Positions 1-8,163 of a stretch of DNA of 43,556 nucleotides are shown here, piece after piece (within the stretch, counting starts at the first letter, position 1; every line of letters starts with the position of its first letter). The notes below the pieces were generated by a model. The model saw only the letters and a program-made list of their open reading frames with translations. It was not told where the DNA came from and did no database searches. Source of the stretch: Streptomyces jumonjinensis (GTDB lineage: Bacteria > Actinomycetota > Actinomycetes > Streptomycetales > Streptomycetaceae); assembly GCF_009600885.1 (NCBI RefSeq), contig NZ_VCLA01000071.1, positions 1 to 43,556 on the forward strand, in the 5' to 3' direction. The translations under genes were made by a program, and so were the position numbers.

Positions 1-10
1 GGCCTCGCGG

Positions 11-107
11 CATACCTCGGTCGCCGGGCGCCCAGTCACGACAAAGCCATACGCCTCAGTCACCGGGCCCCCGGTCGCGACGGCGCCGCACGCCTCAGTC
101 ACCGAGC
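11..107. repeat. Degenerate ~39-bp tandem repeat at the 3' end of the lactone oxidase gene
   Basis: The segment ACGCCTCAGTCACCGGGC at 51-68 recurs 39 bp later at 90-107 with one mismatch. A more diverged copy starts near 11. The last copy overlaps the stop codon (95-97) and C-terminal codons of the minus-strand gene. No function is evident; it looks like spacer expansion by slippage. Confidence 0.5.
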
Positions 108-1408
108 ACCCGCCGGAGATGGTCGTTGCCGAACCGCCGTTCCGGGTCCAGCCGGTCGCGTACCGCCGTGAACTCGCCGAACCGCGGATAGACCGCCGCG
201 AGCGAGGCCGCGTCCCGGGTGTGGAGCTTGCCCCAGTGCGGACGGCCGCCGTGCGCCGTCATGATCCGCTCCACCGCGGCGAAGTACGCGCGGTAGGGCG
301 TGCCCCGGTACATGTGCACCGCGATATAGGCGCTCTCCCGGCCCGAGGCCGTGGAGAGCGCCATGTCGTCGGCCGGGGCCGTGCGCACCTCCACCGGGAA
401 GCTGATCCTCAGCGGGGAGCGCTCGATCATCGCCCGCACCTCGCGCAGCGCCGGCACGGCGGCCTCCCTGGGCAGGGCGTACTCCATCTCCACGAACCGC
501 ACCCGGCGCGGGGAGGTGAAGACCTTGTAGGGGATGTCGGTGTAGGTGCGGGCGGAGAGGGCGCGGCTGGCGATCCCGGCGATCGCCGGGATGGCGGCGG
601 GCACGGCCCGGCCCAGTGAGTTGACGGCCTGGAAGAGGCCGTTGGCGAGCAGTTCGTCCTCGATCCAGCCGCTGACCGCGCCGAGCGGGGCCGCGGGGCC
701 CGCGCTGCGGTTGTTGCGCTTGGTGTTGCAGTTCCCGGTGTGGGGGAACCAGTAGAACTCGAAGTGCTCGTTCTCGGCGTACAGGGCGTCGAATTCGGCG
801 GTGACCCGGTCGAAGGTCATCGGCTCCTCGCGCGCGTTCAGCAGAAAGAGCGGCTCCACGGCGAAGGTGATCGCGGTGATCACGCCGAGCGCGCCGAGCC
901 CGACCCGGGCGACGGCGAAGACCTCGGGGTTCTCCTCCTTGGAGCAGTGCAGCGTCGAACCGTCCGCCGTCACCAGCTCCAGGGCGGTGATCTGCGCGGA
1001 GATGGAGGCGGAGTCCCGGCCGGTGCCATGGGTGCCGGTGCTGGTCGCCCCGGCGACGGTCTGCTCCATGATGTCGCCCATGTTGGTGAGGGAGAGCCCC
1101 TCCCGGGCGAGCGCGGCGTTCAGCCGTTTCAGCGGGGTGCCGGACTCGACCGTCACGGTCATCGCCGTACGGTCGATGCGGCGGATGCCGGTGAGCAGCT
1201 CCGGGCGGATCAGCAGCCCGTCGGCAGCGGCTATGGCGGTGAAGGAGTGGCCCGCGCCGGCGGTCTTCACCCGCAGTCCGTCCTCGGCCGCCCGCCGGAC
1301 CGCGTCGGCCACTTCGGCGGCGGACGCGGGGGTGACCTCGCGGACGGGCCGGGCCGTGACGGTGCCCGCCCAGTTACGCCATGCTCGCGTCGCTCGTACC
1401 GTGCTCAT
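95..1408 (-). CDS. FAD-binding D-arabinono-1,4-lactone oxidase-like protein
   Basis: This 437-residue protein belongs to the vanillyl-alcohol-oxidase/PCMH flavoprotein fold, in the aldonolactone/alditol oxidase branch, which oxidises sugar lactones or polyols with oxygen. The N-terminal FAD domain has the GAGHSF motif at residues 51-56; its histidine is the usual covalent flavin site in alditol oxidases. The TGTHGTGRD segment is the second flavin-binding loop. The C-terminal ALO domain ends with a HWGKLH motif, typical of the family near the active site. The ATG at 1408 is chosen because residues upstream in frame are Arg/Pro-rich and unlike the family. It overlaps the end of the upstream MFS gene by 35 nt, suggesting translational coupling. 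The exact substrate cannot be told from sequence. Confidence 0.88.
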   Translation of the reverse strand: MSTVRATRAWRNWAGTVTARPVREVTPASAAEVADAVRRAAEDGLRVKTAGAGHSFTAIAAADGLLIRPELLTGIRRIDRTAMTVTVESGTPLKRLNAALAREGLSLTNMGDIMEQTVAGATSTGTHGTGRDSASISAQITALELVTADGSTLHCSKEENPEVFAVARVGLGALGVITAITFAVEPLFLLNAREEPMTFDRVTAEFDALYAENEHFEFYWFPHTGNCNTKRNNRSAGPAAPLGAVSGWIEDELLANGLFQAVNSLGRAVPAAIPAIAGIASRALSARTYTDIPYKVFTSPRRVRFVEMEYALPREAAVPALREVRAMIERSPLRISFPVEVRTAPADDMALSTASGRESAYIAVHMYRGTPYRAYFAAVERIMTAHGGRPHWGKLHTRDAASLAAVYPRFGEFTAVRDRLDPERRFGNDHLRRVLGD

Positions 1409-2615
1409 CGACCCGTCGCCCCTCCCGCGCCGGCGCCGGCTCACGCAGCCGGCGGTACCCCAGGAACGCCACCATGGCCGCGACCGCTCCCGCGATCGTG
1501 GGCACCGTGTACGCCGTCTCCGCGCCGTACGCGTCGATCGCCCATCCCCCGGACGAGAAGCCGAGCGCGACACCGACCGCGAGGCCGGTGCCGACCCAGG
1601 TCATGCCCTCGGTCAGGCTGGAACGCGGCACATGCCGTTCGACGAGGGCCATCGTCGTCACCATGGTGGGTGCTACGGCGAGGCCCGCGACAAAGAGCGC
1701 CACGGCCAGAACGATCAGATTCCCGACCAGCAGCAGGGGGATAATACTCACGGCCGTCGCGGTGACTCCCATCAGCCACCGGCGTCCGGCCGGGCCCTTG
1801 AGCCGCAGCAGCCCGAAGACGGCGGCGGCGCCACAGGATCCGAGCGCGTAGACCGCGAGGAGCGGTCCGGCGGCGGCCTTTGCGCCCTGTTCCTCGGCGA
1901 AGGCCACGGTGACCACGTCGACCGAGCCGAAGACCGTGCCGGTCGCCACGGCGGTGAGCGCCAGGACCCGCAGGGCCGGGATCCGCAGGGCGGAGCCGCC
2001 GCCGTGCTCCGGGCGCGGGTGCACGGGCGGTTCGGTGGCGCGCTGGGAGGTCAGCCAGAAGACGCCGGTCAGGAGCAGAGCGGAGGCGAGCAGCGGGCCC
2101 GCGGCCGGGAACCAGGCGGTGGACAGGGTGATCGCGACGATCGGACCGCAGATGAAGCAGATCTCGTCGACGATCGATTCCCAGGAGTACGCGGTGTGCA
2201 GTTCGCGCGGGGCTCCCCGGTGGATGTGCGCCCAGCGGGCCCGGACCATGGCGCCCACGCTCGGCACACAGCCGGCGGTGGCGGTGAAGAGGAACAGCGT
2301 CCAAGTGGGCGCGGACCGGGTGGCGCAGAGCAGCAGACCGCTCACCGACGCCACCGCGACCAGGGCGGCGGGGCGCAGCACTCTGGCCTGTCCGTAGCGG
2401 TCGACCAGCCGGGAGATCTGGGGGCCGAGCAGTGCGGTGGAGAGCGCCAGCGTCGCGGAGAGCGCGCCGGCGATTCCGTAACGGCCGGTGAGCTGGGACA
2501 CCATGGTCACGATGCCGATGCCCGTCATCGCGAACGGTATTCGTCCGAGGGCTCCCGCCGCGGAGAACAGCCCGCTGCCGGGCGCGGCGAAGAGGGCGCG
2601 GTAGGGGCTGGGCAA
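1374..2615 (-). CDS. MFS transporter, about 12 membrane segments
   Basis: This 413-residue hydrophobic protein has about twelve transmembrane segments and belongs to the major facilitator superfamily. The N-terminus [12 protein letters not shown] precedes the first helix. A loop with [15 protein letters not shown] between helices 2 and 3 matches the MFS motif A position. The TTG at 2615 is chosen as start: it gives the [10 protein letters not shown]-terminus usual for actinobacterial relatives and has GGAG upstream. The in-frame extension upstream is Arg/Pro low-complexity sequence. It overlaps the following lactone oxidase gene on the same strand, so the two probably form an operon. The substrate is unknown. 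Confidence 0.85.
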   Translation of the reverse strand: MPSPYRALFAAPGSGLFSAAGALGRIPFAMTGIGIVTMVSQLTGRYGIAGALSATLALSTALLGPQISRLVDRYGQARVLRPAALVAVASVSGLLLCATRSAPTWTLFLFTATAGCVPSVGAMVRARWAHIHRGAPRELHTAYSWESIVDEICFICGPIVAITLSTAWFPAAGPLLASALLLTGVFWLTSQRATEPPVHPRPEHGGGSALRIPALRVLALTAVATGTVFGSVDVVTVAFAEEQGAKAAAGPLLAVYALGSCGAAAVFGLLRLKGPAGRRWLMGVTATAVSIIPLLLVGNLIVLAVALFVAGLAVAPTMVTTMALVERHVPRSSLTEGMTWVGTGLAVGVALGFSSGGWAIDAYGAETAYTVPTIAGAVAAMVAFLGYRRLREPAPAREGRRVDEHGTSDASMA

Positions 2616-2904
2616 GCCGGGGGCTCCCGTCGGGCGGAGGGATGGCCCTGGCAGGTTACGCCCGGGGGCGGCTCGCGCATACCTGGTTTTTCGGCGCTCC
2701 CGGGCTGGGGGCGCAGGCGGTTCGGGGTTCGGGTTCCGGGATCGGGTTCCGGCTGCCGGCTTTCGGCTTCGGGTTTCCGGCTTTCGATTTGCCGCTGATA
2801 GCCCGGATTTCACCGTATGTTCTGATTTTACGGTCGCGACGCCAGGCGTCCGGATTTCGCCGTCGTGGCGGCGGGTGGGTGCTCCGGCTGTCAGTGGCGG
2901 GTGG

Positions 2905-2910
2905 CAGGAT
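2905..2910 (+). promoter_or_regulatory. Possible -10 box for a leaderless ferrochelatase mRNA
   Basis: CAGGAT lies 7 nt before the ATG at 2918. This is the spacing expected when transcription starts at or next to the start codon. No well-spaced Shine-Dalgarno sequence is present, which fits leaderless translation, common in Streptomyces. Inference only. Confidence 0.35.
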
Positions 2911-2917
2911 CGGAGCC

Positions 2918-4045
2918 ATGTCCGATGAGCGTGACCCCTCCCCCTATGACGCCCTGCTGCTGCTCTCCTTCGGCGGCCCCGAGGGTCCCGATGACGTCGT
3001 CCCGTTCCTGGCGAATGTGACCCGTGGCCGCGGCATCCCGGAGGAGCGGCTCAAAGAGGTGGGGCAGCATTACTTCCTGTTCGGCGGGGTCAGCCCCATC
3101 AATGAGCAGAACCGCACCCTGCTGGACGCGTTGCGCGAGGATTTCGCCGAGCACGGCCTCGATCTCCCGGTCCACTGGGGCAATCGCAACTGGTCGCCGT
3201 ATCTGACCGACGCCCTGCGCGAGCTGACCCTGGCCGGGCACCGGCGCATCGCGGTCCTCACCACCAGCGCCTACGCCTCGTACTCGGGCTGCCGCCAGTA
3301 CCGCGAGAATCTCGCGGACTCGCTCGCCGCGCTGACGGCGGAGGGGCTTTCGCCGCCGCGCGTCGACAAGCTGCGGCACTACTTCAACCACCCCGGCTTT
3401 GTGCGCCCCATGGTCGACGGCGTGCTGAAGTCGCTGGCCGAGCTGCCCGCCGAGGTGCGCTCCGACGCCCATCTGGCGTTCACCACCCACTCCATCCCCC
3501 GGTCCGCGGCCGACACCTCGGGCCCGGTGGCGGAGCACGGCGACGGCGGGGCGTATGTGCGCCAGCATCTCGACGTGGCCCGGCTGATCGCGGACGCGGT
3601 GCGGGAGGAGACGGGCGTCGCGCACCCCTGGCGGCTGGTGTATCAGTCGCGCAGCGGGGCCCCGCACATCCCCTGGCTGGAGCCGGATGTCTGCGACCAC
3701 CTGGAGGAGTTGCACTCCGCCGGGGCGCGGGCGGCCGTGATGGTGCCGATCGGGTTCGTCTCGGACCATATGGAGGTCCTGTACGACCTGGACACGGAGG
3801 CCCTGGCGAAGGCGGCCGAGCTGGGTCTTCCGGTGCGCCGTTCGGCGACGGTCGGCGCCGATCCGAGGTTCGCCGCCGCCGTGCGGGAACTGCTGCTGGA
3901 GCGGGCGGCCACCGAGCGCGGCCGGTCCGTCGAGCGCTGTGCGCTGGGCTCGCTCGGCCCGTCGCACGATCTCTGTCCCATCGGCTGCTGCCCGGCGCGT
4001 GCCCCCAGGCCCGCGGCGGCGGGCGCCGACAGCCCCTGTGCGTGA
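2918..4045 (+). CDS. hemH: Ferrochelatase (coproporphyrin ferrochelatase type)
   Basis: This 375-residue enzyme inserts Fe2+ into a porphyrin. In Actinobacteria the family member (CpfC) acts on coproporphyrin III in the coproporphyrin-dependent haem pathway. Visible motifs are [17 protein letters not shown] (15-31), catalytic His191 in FTTHSIPRS, and Glu286 in [17 protein letters not shown]. Cys125 (YSGC) and a C-terminal Cys cluster (C341, C353, C357, C358) fit the [2Fe-2S] cluster of actinobacterial ferrochelatases, although spacing should be checked. The ATG at 2918 is chosen by family start; about 90 upstream in-frame codons are low-complexity. The stop is followed 10 nt later by the inositol monophosphatase start, so the two are likely cotranscribed. 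Confidence 0.95.
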   Translation: MSDERDPSPYDALLLLSFGGPEGPDDVVPFLANVTRGRGIPEERLKEVGQHYFLFGGVSPINEQNRTLLDALREDFAEHGLDLPVHWGNRNWSPYLTDALRELTLAGHRRIAVLTTSAYASYSGCRQYRENLADSLAALTAEGLSPPRVDKLRHYFNHPGFVRPMVDGVLKSLAELPAEVRSDAHLAFTTHSIPRSAADTSGPVAEHGDGGAYVRQHLDVARLIADAVREETGVAHPWRLVYQSRSGAPHIPWLEPDVCDHLEELHSAGARAAVMVPIGFVSDHMEVLYDLDTEALAKAAELGLPVRRSATVGADPRFAAAVRELLLERAATERGRSVERCALGSLGPSHDLCPIGCCPARAPRPAAAGADSPCA

Positions 4046-4054
4046 GGAGTGTCC

Positions 4055-4864
4055 TTGACCGGCACCAGTGACCCGCTCCGTTCCGAGCTGCTCGATCTCG
4101 CCCTGGAGGCCGCGCGGCGGGCGGGAGAGCTGCTGCGCGACGGGCGGCCCGCCGATCTCGGGGTGGCCGCGACGAAGTCCAGCCCCATCGACGTGGTCAC
4201 CGAGATGGACATCGCCGCCGAGAAGCTGATCACCGGCTTTCTCTCCGAGCACCGGCCGGACGACGGCTTCCTCGGCGAGGAGGGCGCGTCCGTGGCGGGC
4301 GCCAGCGGGGTGCGCTGGGTGATCGACCCGCTCGACGGCACGGTGAACTATCTCTACGCCCTGCCCACCTGGGCGGTCTCCATCGCCGCCGAGTACCGGG
4401 GCGAGACGGTGGCCGGGGTGATCGAGATCCCGATGCGGGGCGAGACCTTCCGGGCCGTGCTCGGCGGCGGGGCGTACCTCGGCGACCAGCCGGTCCGCTG
4501 CCGTCCGGCGGCCCCGCTGGAGCAGGCGCTGGTCTCCACCGGTTTCAACTATGTGACGGCGGTCCGCACCCATCAGGCCGATGTGGCGCAGCGGCTGATC
4601 CCCCGGCTGCGGGACATCCGCCGGGGCGGCTCGGCGGCGGTGGATCTGTGCGATGTCGCGGCGGGCCGGCTGGACGGGTACTACGAGCGGGGGCTCAACC
4701 CCTGGGATCTGGCGGCGGGCGATCTGATCGCGCGCGAGGCGGGCGCGCTGACGGGCGGACGGCCGGGCAGCGGCCCGTCGTACGAGCTGGCGGTGGCGGC
4801 GCCCCCCGGCGTCTTCGAGCCGCTGCGGGAGCTGCTGGAGGAGTTCGGCGCCTGGCACGACTGA
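4055..4864 (+). CDS. Inositol monophosphatase family protein
   Basis: This 269-residue Mg2+-dependent phosphatase of the IMPase/SuhB/CysQ superfamily hydrolyses inositol phosphate or a related sugar phosphate. All signature motifs are present: FLGEEG (metal-binding Glu75/76), WVIDPLDGTVNY (Asp91, Asp94), and GLNPWDLAAGDLIAREAG near the C-terminus. TTG at 4055 is preferred because GAGGAG (4044-4049) lies 5 nt upstream. A GTG at 4049 (two residues longer) overlaps that Shine-Dalgarno sequence. It follows the ferrochelatase gene by only a few nucleotides and ends before a strong bidirectional terminator. The physiological substrate is not determined by sequence. Confidence 0.92.
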   Translation: MTGTSDPLRSELLDLALEAARRAGELLRDGRPADLGVAATKSSPIDVVTEMDIAAEKLITGFLSEHRPDDGFLGEEGASVAGASGVRWVIDPLDGTVNYLYALPTWAVSIAAEYRGETVAGVIEIPMRGETFRAVLGGGAYLGDQPVRCRPAAPLEQALVSTGFNYVTAVRTHQADVAQRLIPRLRDIRRGGSAAVDLCDVAAGRLDGYYERGLNPWDLAAGDLIAREAGALTGGRPGSGPSYELAVAAPPGVFEPLRELLEEFGAWHD

Positions 4865-4996
4865 GCCGCCCGAGACAGCCGGCGCCGACCGGGACACGGT
4901 CCGGAGCACGGGTCCGGAGCACCCGCACTGCTGGGGCACTCGCGACTGGATACGGGGCCGGAGCACCGCCCCCCGCCAGGGGTCGTCCCCGGGCAG

Positions 4997-5038
4997 CGGG
5001 CGGCCCCGGCGTGATGGTGCTCACGCCGGGGCCGCCCG
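4997..5038. terminator. Perfect 18-bp hairpin between convergent genes
   Basis: Arms 4997-5014 and 5021-5038 are exact reverse complements, separated by the loop TGGTGC. There is no T-tract, as usual for Streptomyces. It sits between the ends of the plus-strand phosphatase gene (4864) and the minus-strand small gene (5057), so it probably terminates both. Confidence 0.85.
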
Positions 5039-5056
5039 GGCGATCGGATCGGCCGG

Positions 5057-5224
5057 CTACACCGCACTGACCTCGACACCGTGCTCGGCCGCCAGACGGT
5101 GAAGATCGTCCAGCTCCGCCTGCTCGACCTCCGCCAGGAAGTCGTCGCCCGTCTCACGGGCCAGGGTGAGGTCCGTCTCCGCAGCCTTTATGCGCTGCAG
5201 CAGTCCCGCGGTGAATGCGTCCAT
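5057..5224 (-). CDS. Small conserved hypothetical protein, 55 residues
   Basis: This short acidic, helix-rich protein has no recognised domain. The sequence starts MDAFTAGLLQRIKAAE and contains TGDDFLAEVEQAELDDLHRLA, suggesting a two-helix amphipathic hairpin. ATG 5224 is preceded by AGGGGG at good spacing; longer in-frame starts give a Pro/Arg-rich leader. It is transcribed divergently from cutR across a 338-nt spacer and convergently to the phosphatase. Small proteins like this sit at the same place beside cutRS in other Streptomyces, as I recall. The function is unknown. Confidence 0.75.
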   Translation of the reverse strand: MDAFTAGLLQRIKAAETDLTLARETGDDFLAEVEQAELDDLHRLAAEHGVEVSAV

Positions 5225-5562
5225 GTGCGCCCCCTCGGCGTGGGTCGGTGGCACGGGGGTGTGCCGTGGATTCGGATTCCCCCGCCGCAGCGGGGTCGAA
5301 ATGATCACTTCTGGCACGTTTCAGGGTGTGTGCCGCTACTGGGCGTGATCGTGGGTGTCTTCTCGTCCTCCCCCGGCCTTCCGCCGGGGAAACCTCAACC
5401 GGCCCGGGAATCCGGCGGGTTCCCTCCAGGGAGGCCCGGCCACCCTGAGCGCACTGCGCCTTACAGCCGGTTTACGCGCGTAACGGGCAGGATGGATACG
5501 CACAGCCCGTGCGCGAACCCGCCCTGATCATGTGAAACGGGCCCTGAGGAAGGAAACGAGAC
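5225..5562. other. Divergent regulatory spacer upstream of cutR
   Basis: No gene is supported in this 338-nt spacer. It holds a GC hairpin (CCCCGGC at 5371-5377 with GCCGGGG at 5383-5389, loop CTTCC), a perfect 12-nt palindrome at 5472-5483, and the cutR Shine-Dalgarno AGGAAGGAAACGAG at 5547-5560. Confidence 0.6.
5472..5483. promoter_or_regulatory. Perfect palindrome TTACGCGCGTAA, possible operator
   Basis: This 12-nt perfect palindrome lies 80 nt upstream of the cutR start. Its position suits an autoregulatory or other transcription-factor site. Assignment to CutR is inference; OmpR-family regulators more often bind direct repeats. Confidence 0.35.
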
Positions 5563-6216
5563 GTGCGCGTACTCGTCGTCGAGGACGAGCAGCTGCTCGC
5601 CGATGCGGTGGCCACCGGACTGCGCCGGGAGGCCATGGCCGTCGACGTCGTGTACGACGGCGCCGCGGCCCTGGAGCGCATCGGCGTCAACGACTACGAC
5701 GTGGTCGTCCTGGACCGGGACCTTCCGCTGGTCCACGGTGACGATGTGTGCCGGAAGGTCGTCGAGCTGGGCATGCCGACCCGGGTGCTGATGCTGACCG
5801 CCTCCGGAGACGTCAGCGACCGGGTGGAGGGTCTGGAGCTGGGCGCGGACGACTATCTGCCCAAGCCGTTCGCCTTCACCGAGCTGATCGCCCGGGTGCG
5901 GGCGCTGGGACGGCGCACCACCGTGCCGCTGCCGCCCGTGCTGGAGCGCGCCGGGATCAAGCTCGACCCCAACCGCCGCGAGGTCTTCCGGGACGGCCGG
6001 GAGATCCAGCTCGCGCCGAAGGAGTTCGCGGTGCTGGAGGTGCTGATGCGCAGCGAGGGCGCGGTCGTCTCGGCCGAGCAGCTGCTGGAGAAGGCCTGGG
6101 ACGAGAACACGGACCCGTTCACCAATGTGGTGCGGGTGACCGTGATGACGCTGCGCCGCAAGCTCGGCGAGCCTCCCGTGATCGTCACCGTGCCCGGCTC
6201 CGGCTACCGGATCTGA
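5563..6216 (+). CDS. cutR: CutR, OmpR-family response regulator
   Basis: This 217-residue protein is nearly identical to the S. lividans/S. coelicolor CutR sequence I recall. The receiver domain (1-115) has acidic Asp8, phosphoacceptor Asp51 (VVLDRDLP) and Lys101 (PKPF). The winged-helix DNA-binding domain (about 125-217) ends GSGYRI. GTG 5563 is the start, preceded by AGGAAGGAAACGAG. It is followed 3 nt after its stop by the cutS start. CutRS was first linked to copper and secondary metabolism and more recently to envelope/secretion stress. The target genes here are not known. Confidence 0.96.
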   Translation: MRVLVVEDEQLLADAVATGLRREAMAVDVVYDGAAALERIGVNDYDVVVLDRDLPLVHGDDVCRKVVELGMPTRVLMLTASGDVSDRVEGLELGADDYLPKPFAFTELIARVRALGRRTTVPLPPVLERAGIKLDPNRREVFRDGREIQLAPKEFAVLEVLMRSEGAVVSAEQLLEKAWDENTDPFTNVVRVTVMTLRRKLGEPPVIVTVPGSGYRI

Positions 6217-6219
6217 CCC

Positions 6220-7458
6220 GTGGCAGCGACTCCACCGCCCCCCGGGGCGCCTCCGAAGCCCACCTGGGACCCGCGCGACCCTGTGCGTCCCCTGCTGCGC
6301 CCGACGATCCGGATACGGCTGACCCTGCTGTACGGCGGGATGTTCCTGATCGCCGGGGTGCTGCTGCTGTCGATCATCTATCTGCTCGCCGCTCAGGCGC
6401 TGACCTCGGGCAGCTCGCTGCCGTTCAAGCTGCTGCCGGAGAGCAAGATCCAGCGCACCAGCGACGCGTGCCCGGAGCTCGCCCCCGGCCTCTCGGCCGA
6501 TCAGGCCAATGCCGTGCTGGCCACGTGTTTCGCACATGAGCGCGAGGTGGCGCTGGACGATCTGCTCCAGCGTTCGCTCTTCGCGCTGCTCGGGCTGAGC
6601 ATCATCGCGTTCGCCTTCGGTTACGCGATGGCGGGCCGGGTGCTCTCGCCGCTGGGCCAGATCACCCGTACCGCCCGCCGGGTGGCCGGATCGGATCTCT
6701 CCCGGCGGATCGAGCTGGACGGCCCGGACGACGAGCTGAAGGAGCTCGCCGACACCTTCGACGAGATGCTGGACCGGCTCGACCGGGCGTTCACCGCCCA
6801 GCAGCGGTTCGTGGCCAATGCCTCGCACGAGCTGCGCACCCCGCTGGCCATCAACCGGACCCTGCTGGAGGTCCATCTCTCGGATCCGGGCGCCCCGCTG
6901 GAGCTCCAGCAGCTGGGCAAGACCCTGCTGGCCACCAACGAGCGCAGCGAGCAGCTGGTCGAGGGCCTGCTGCTGCTGGCCCGCAGCGACAACCAGACCT
7001 TCGAGCGCAAGCCCGTGGACCTGGCCGAGGTCGCCGCCCGCGCGGTCGACCAGACCCGCGCCGAGGCCGAGGCGAAGGGCGTGGAGATCCGCGGGGAGCG
7101 CACCCCGGCGGTCGTCCAGGGCAATGGCGTGCTGCTGGAGCGGATCGCGCTGAATCTGGTGCAGAACGCCGTGCGGTACAACGTCCACGAGGAGGGCTGG
7201 GTGGAGGTGACCACCGGGGTGGAGCACGGCCAGGCCGTTCTGGTGGTGTCGAATACCGGCCCTGTGGTGCCCGCGTACGAGATCGACAACCTCTGGGAGC
7301 CGTTCCGGCGGCTCAGGGAGGACCGCACCGGCAGCGACAAGGGTGTGGGTCTCGGCCTTTCCATCGCCCGGTCGGTGGCCCGGGCCCACGGGGGACGTAT
7401 CATCGCGGAACCCCGCGAGGGGGGAGGGCTCGTGATGCGTGTCACTCTTCCTCTGTGA
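6220..7458 (+). CDS. cutS: CutS, sensor histidine kinase
   Basis: This 412-residue membrane kinase is the partner of CutR. A Pro-rich N-tail is followed by TM1 (about 34-58), an extracytoplasmic sensor loop (about 60-117), TM2 (about 118-140) and a HAMP segment. The HisKA domain has His203 in FVANASHELRTPLA. The HATPase domain has the N-box NLVQNAVRYN (about 312-321) and the G-box GVGLGLSIARS (about 376-384). The external loop carries just two cysteines, Cys84 and Cys103, which could form a disulfide and sense thiol redox state. The GTG start at 6220 follows the cutR stop by 3 nt, so the two are one operon. Confidence 0.95.
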   Translation: MAATPPPPGAPPKPTWDPRDPVRPLLRPTIRIRLTLLYGGMFLIAGVLLLSIIYLLAAQALTSGSSLPFKLLPESKIQRTSDACPELAPGLSADQANAVLATCFAHEREVALDDLLQRSLFALLGLSIIAFAFGYAMAGRVLSPLGQITRTARRVAGSDLSRRIELDGPDDELKELADTFDEMLDRLDRAFTAQQRFVANASHELRTPLAINRTLLEVHLSDPGAPLELQQLGKTLLATNERSEQLVEGLLLLARSDNQTFERKPVDLAEVAARAVDQTRAEAEAKGVEIRGERTPAVVQGNGVLLERIALNLVQNAVRYNVHEEGWVEVTTGVEHGQAVLVVSNTGPVVPAYEIDNLWEPFRRLREDRTGSDKGVGLGLSIARSVARAHGGRIIAEPREGGGLVMRVTLPL

Positions 7459-7853
7459 GGGCCCTGCTCGACCACCAGGCACTTCGTTCGCTTTAGGCGG
7501 AATTTTCGGGACCTGTTCCCGGGTTGTGCATGTGTGATCGATCACAGGGATGGCTTTCCGGCCATCCACTCTCTGTGATCAAGCCTCGCACCGGAAAGCC
7601 GGGAAAGTCCGGGTTTCCAGGGGGTGAGATCACGGGAAGTACACGGGGTGGCACCCGTGAGCTGCAACATTCGGATCGTGTACGGTCCCCATCGCCATCC
7701 AACCCGATCACTCTCAGGGGATCCGGTTGGGTGTCGATTGAGTAACAGACCTTGATGTGAGGCAAAATCTCCGCCTCGGGTCGGGCACAAGTCCGGCCTC
7801 TCACGCGTTACGTGCGCTGGAGACACCGCAACCACCCAGAGGGGGAGAGCGAC
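7459..7853. other. 395-nt spacer between cutS and the DUF4193 gene
   Basis: No gene is supported. The spacer contains a CRP-like palindrome (7533-7546), a weak stem-loop CACGGG/CCCGTG (7642-7647 with 7654-7659), and a longer near-perfect stem (7699-7708 with 7721-7730, one mismatch, 12-nt loop). A strong Shine-Dalgarno GGGGGAGAG stands just before the ATG at 7854. This looks like a promoter plus structured 5' leader for the DUF4193 gene. Confidence 0.5.
7533..7546. promoter_or_regulatory. Palindrome TGTGATCGATCACA, CRP/FNR-like half-sites
   Basis: This 14-nt perfect palindrome carries TGTGA and TCACA half-sites. The canonical CRP site has a 6-nt spacer and here it is 4 nt, so binding by Crp is uncertain. 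It lies 75 nt after cutS and 308 nt before the DUF4193 start. Confidence 0.4.
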
Positions 7854-8150
7854 ATGGCAACGGACTACGACACCCCACGTAAGACCGATGACGACGTCGA
7901 TTCCGACAGCCTTGAGGAACTGAAGGCCCGGCGGAACGACAAGTCGACCTCGACCGTCGACGTCGACGAGTTCGAGGCAGCCGAGGGCATGGAACTGCCC
8001 GGAGCGGACCTGTCCAACGAGGAACTGGCCGTCCGGGTGCTGCCCAAGCAGGCGGATGAGTTCACCTGCATGAGCTGCTTCCTGGTCCACCACCGCAGCC
8101 AGCTGGCCCGTGAGAAGAACGGCCAGCCGATCTGCCGCGACTGCGACTGA
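7854..8150 (+). CDS. DUF4193 family zinc-finger-like protein
   Basis: This 98-residue acidic protein is conserved in Actinobacteria. The N-terminal two thirds is charged (ATDYDTPRKTDDDVDSDSLE). The C-terminus holds a CxxC pair (FTCMSC) and a second CxxC (ICRDCD) 21 residues later, a zinc-ribbon arrangement shared with DksA/TraR-type fingers. ATG 7854 is preceded by GGGGGAGAGCGAC. Its molecular role is unknown to me. The EcsC-like gene begins 13 nt downstream, so the two are probably cotranscribed. Confidence 0.9.
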   Translation: MATDYDTPRKTDDDVDSDSLEELKARRNDKSTSTVDVDEFEAAEGMELPGADLSNEELAVRVLPKQADEFTCMSCFLVHHRSQLAREKNGQPICRDCD

Positions 8151-8163
8151 GGTCAGGTCGGCC

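Noticed and set aside
2642..2917. Longer ferrochelatase reading from upstream
   Set aside because: The extra 92 residues are repetitive Gly/Phe/Arg sequence not found in the family; ATG 2918 gives the usual N-terminus.
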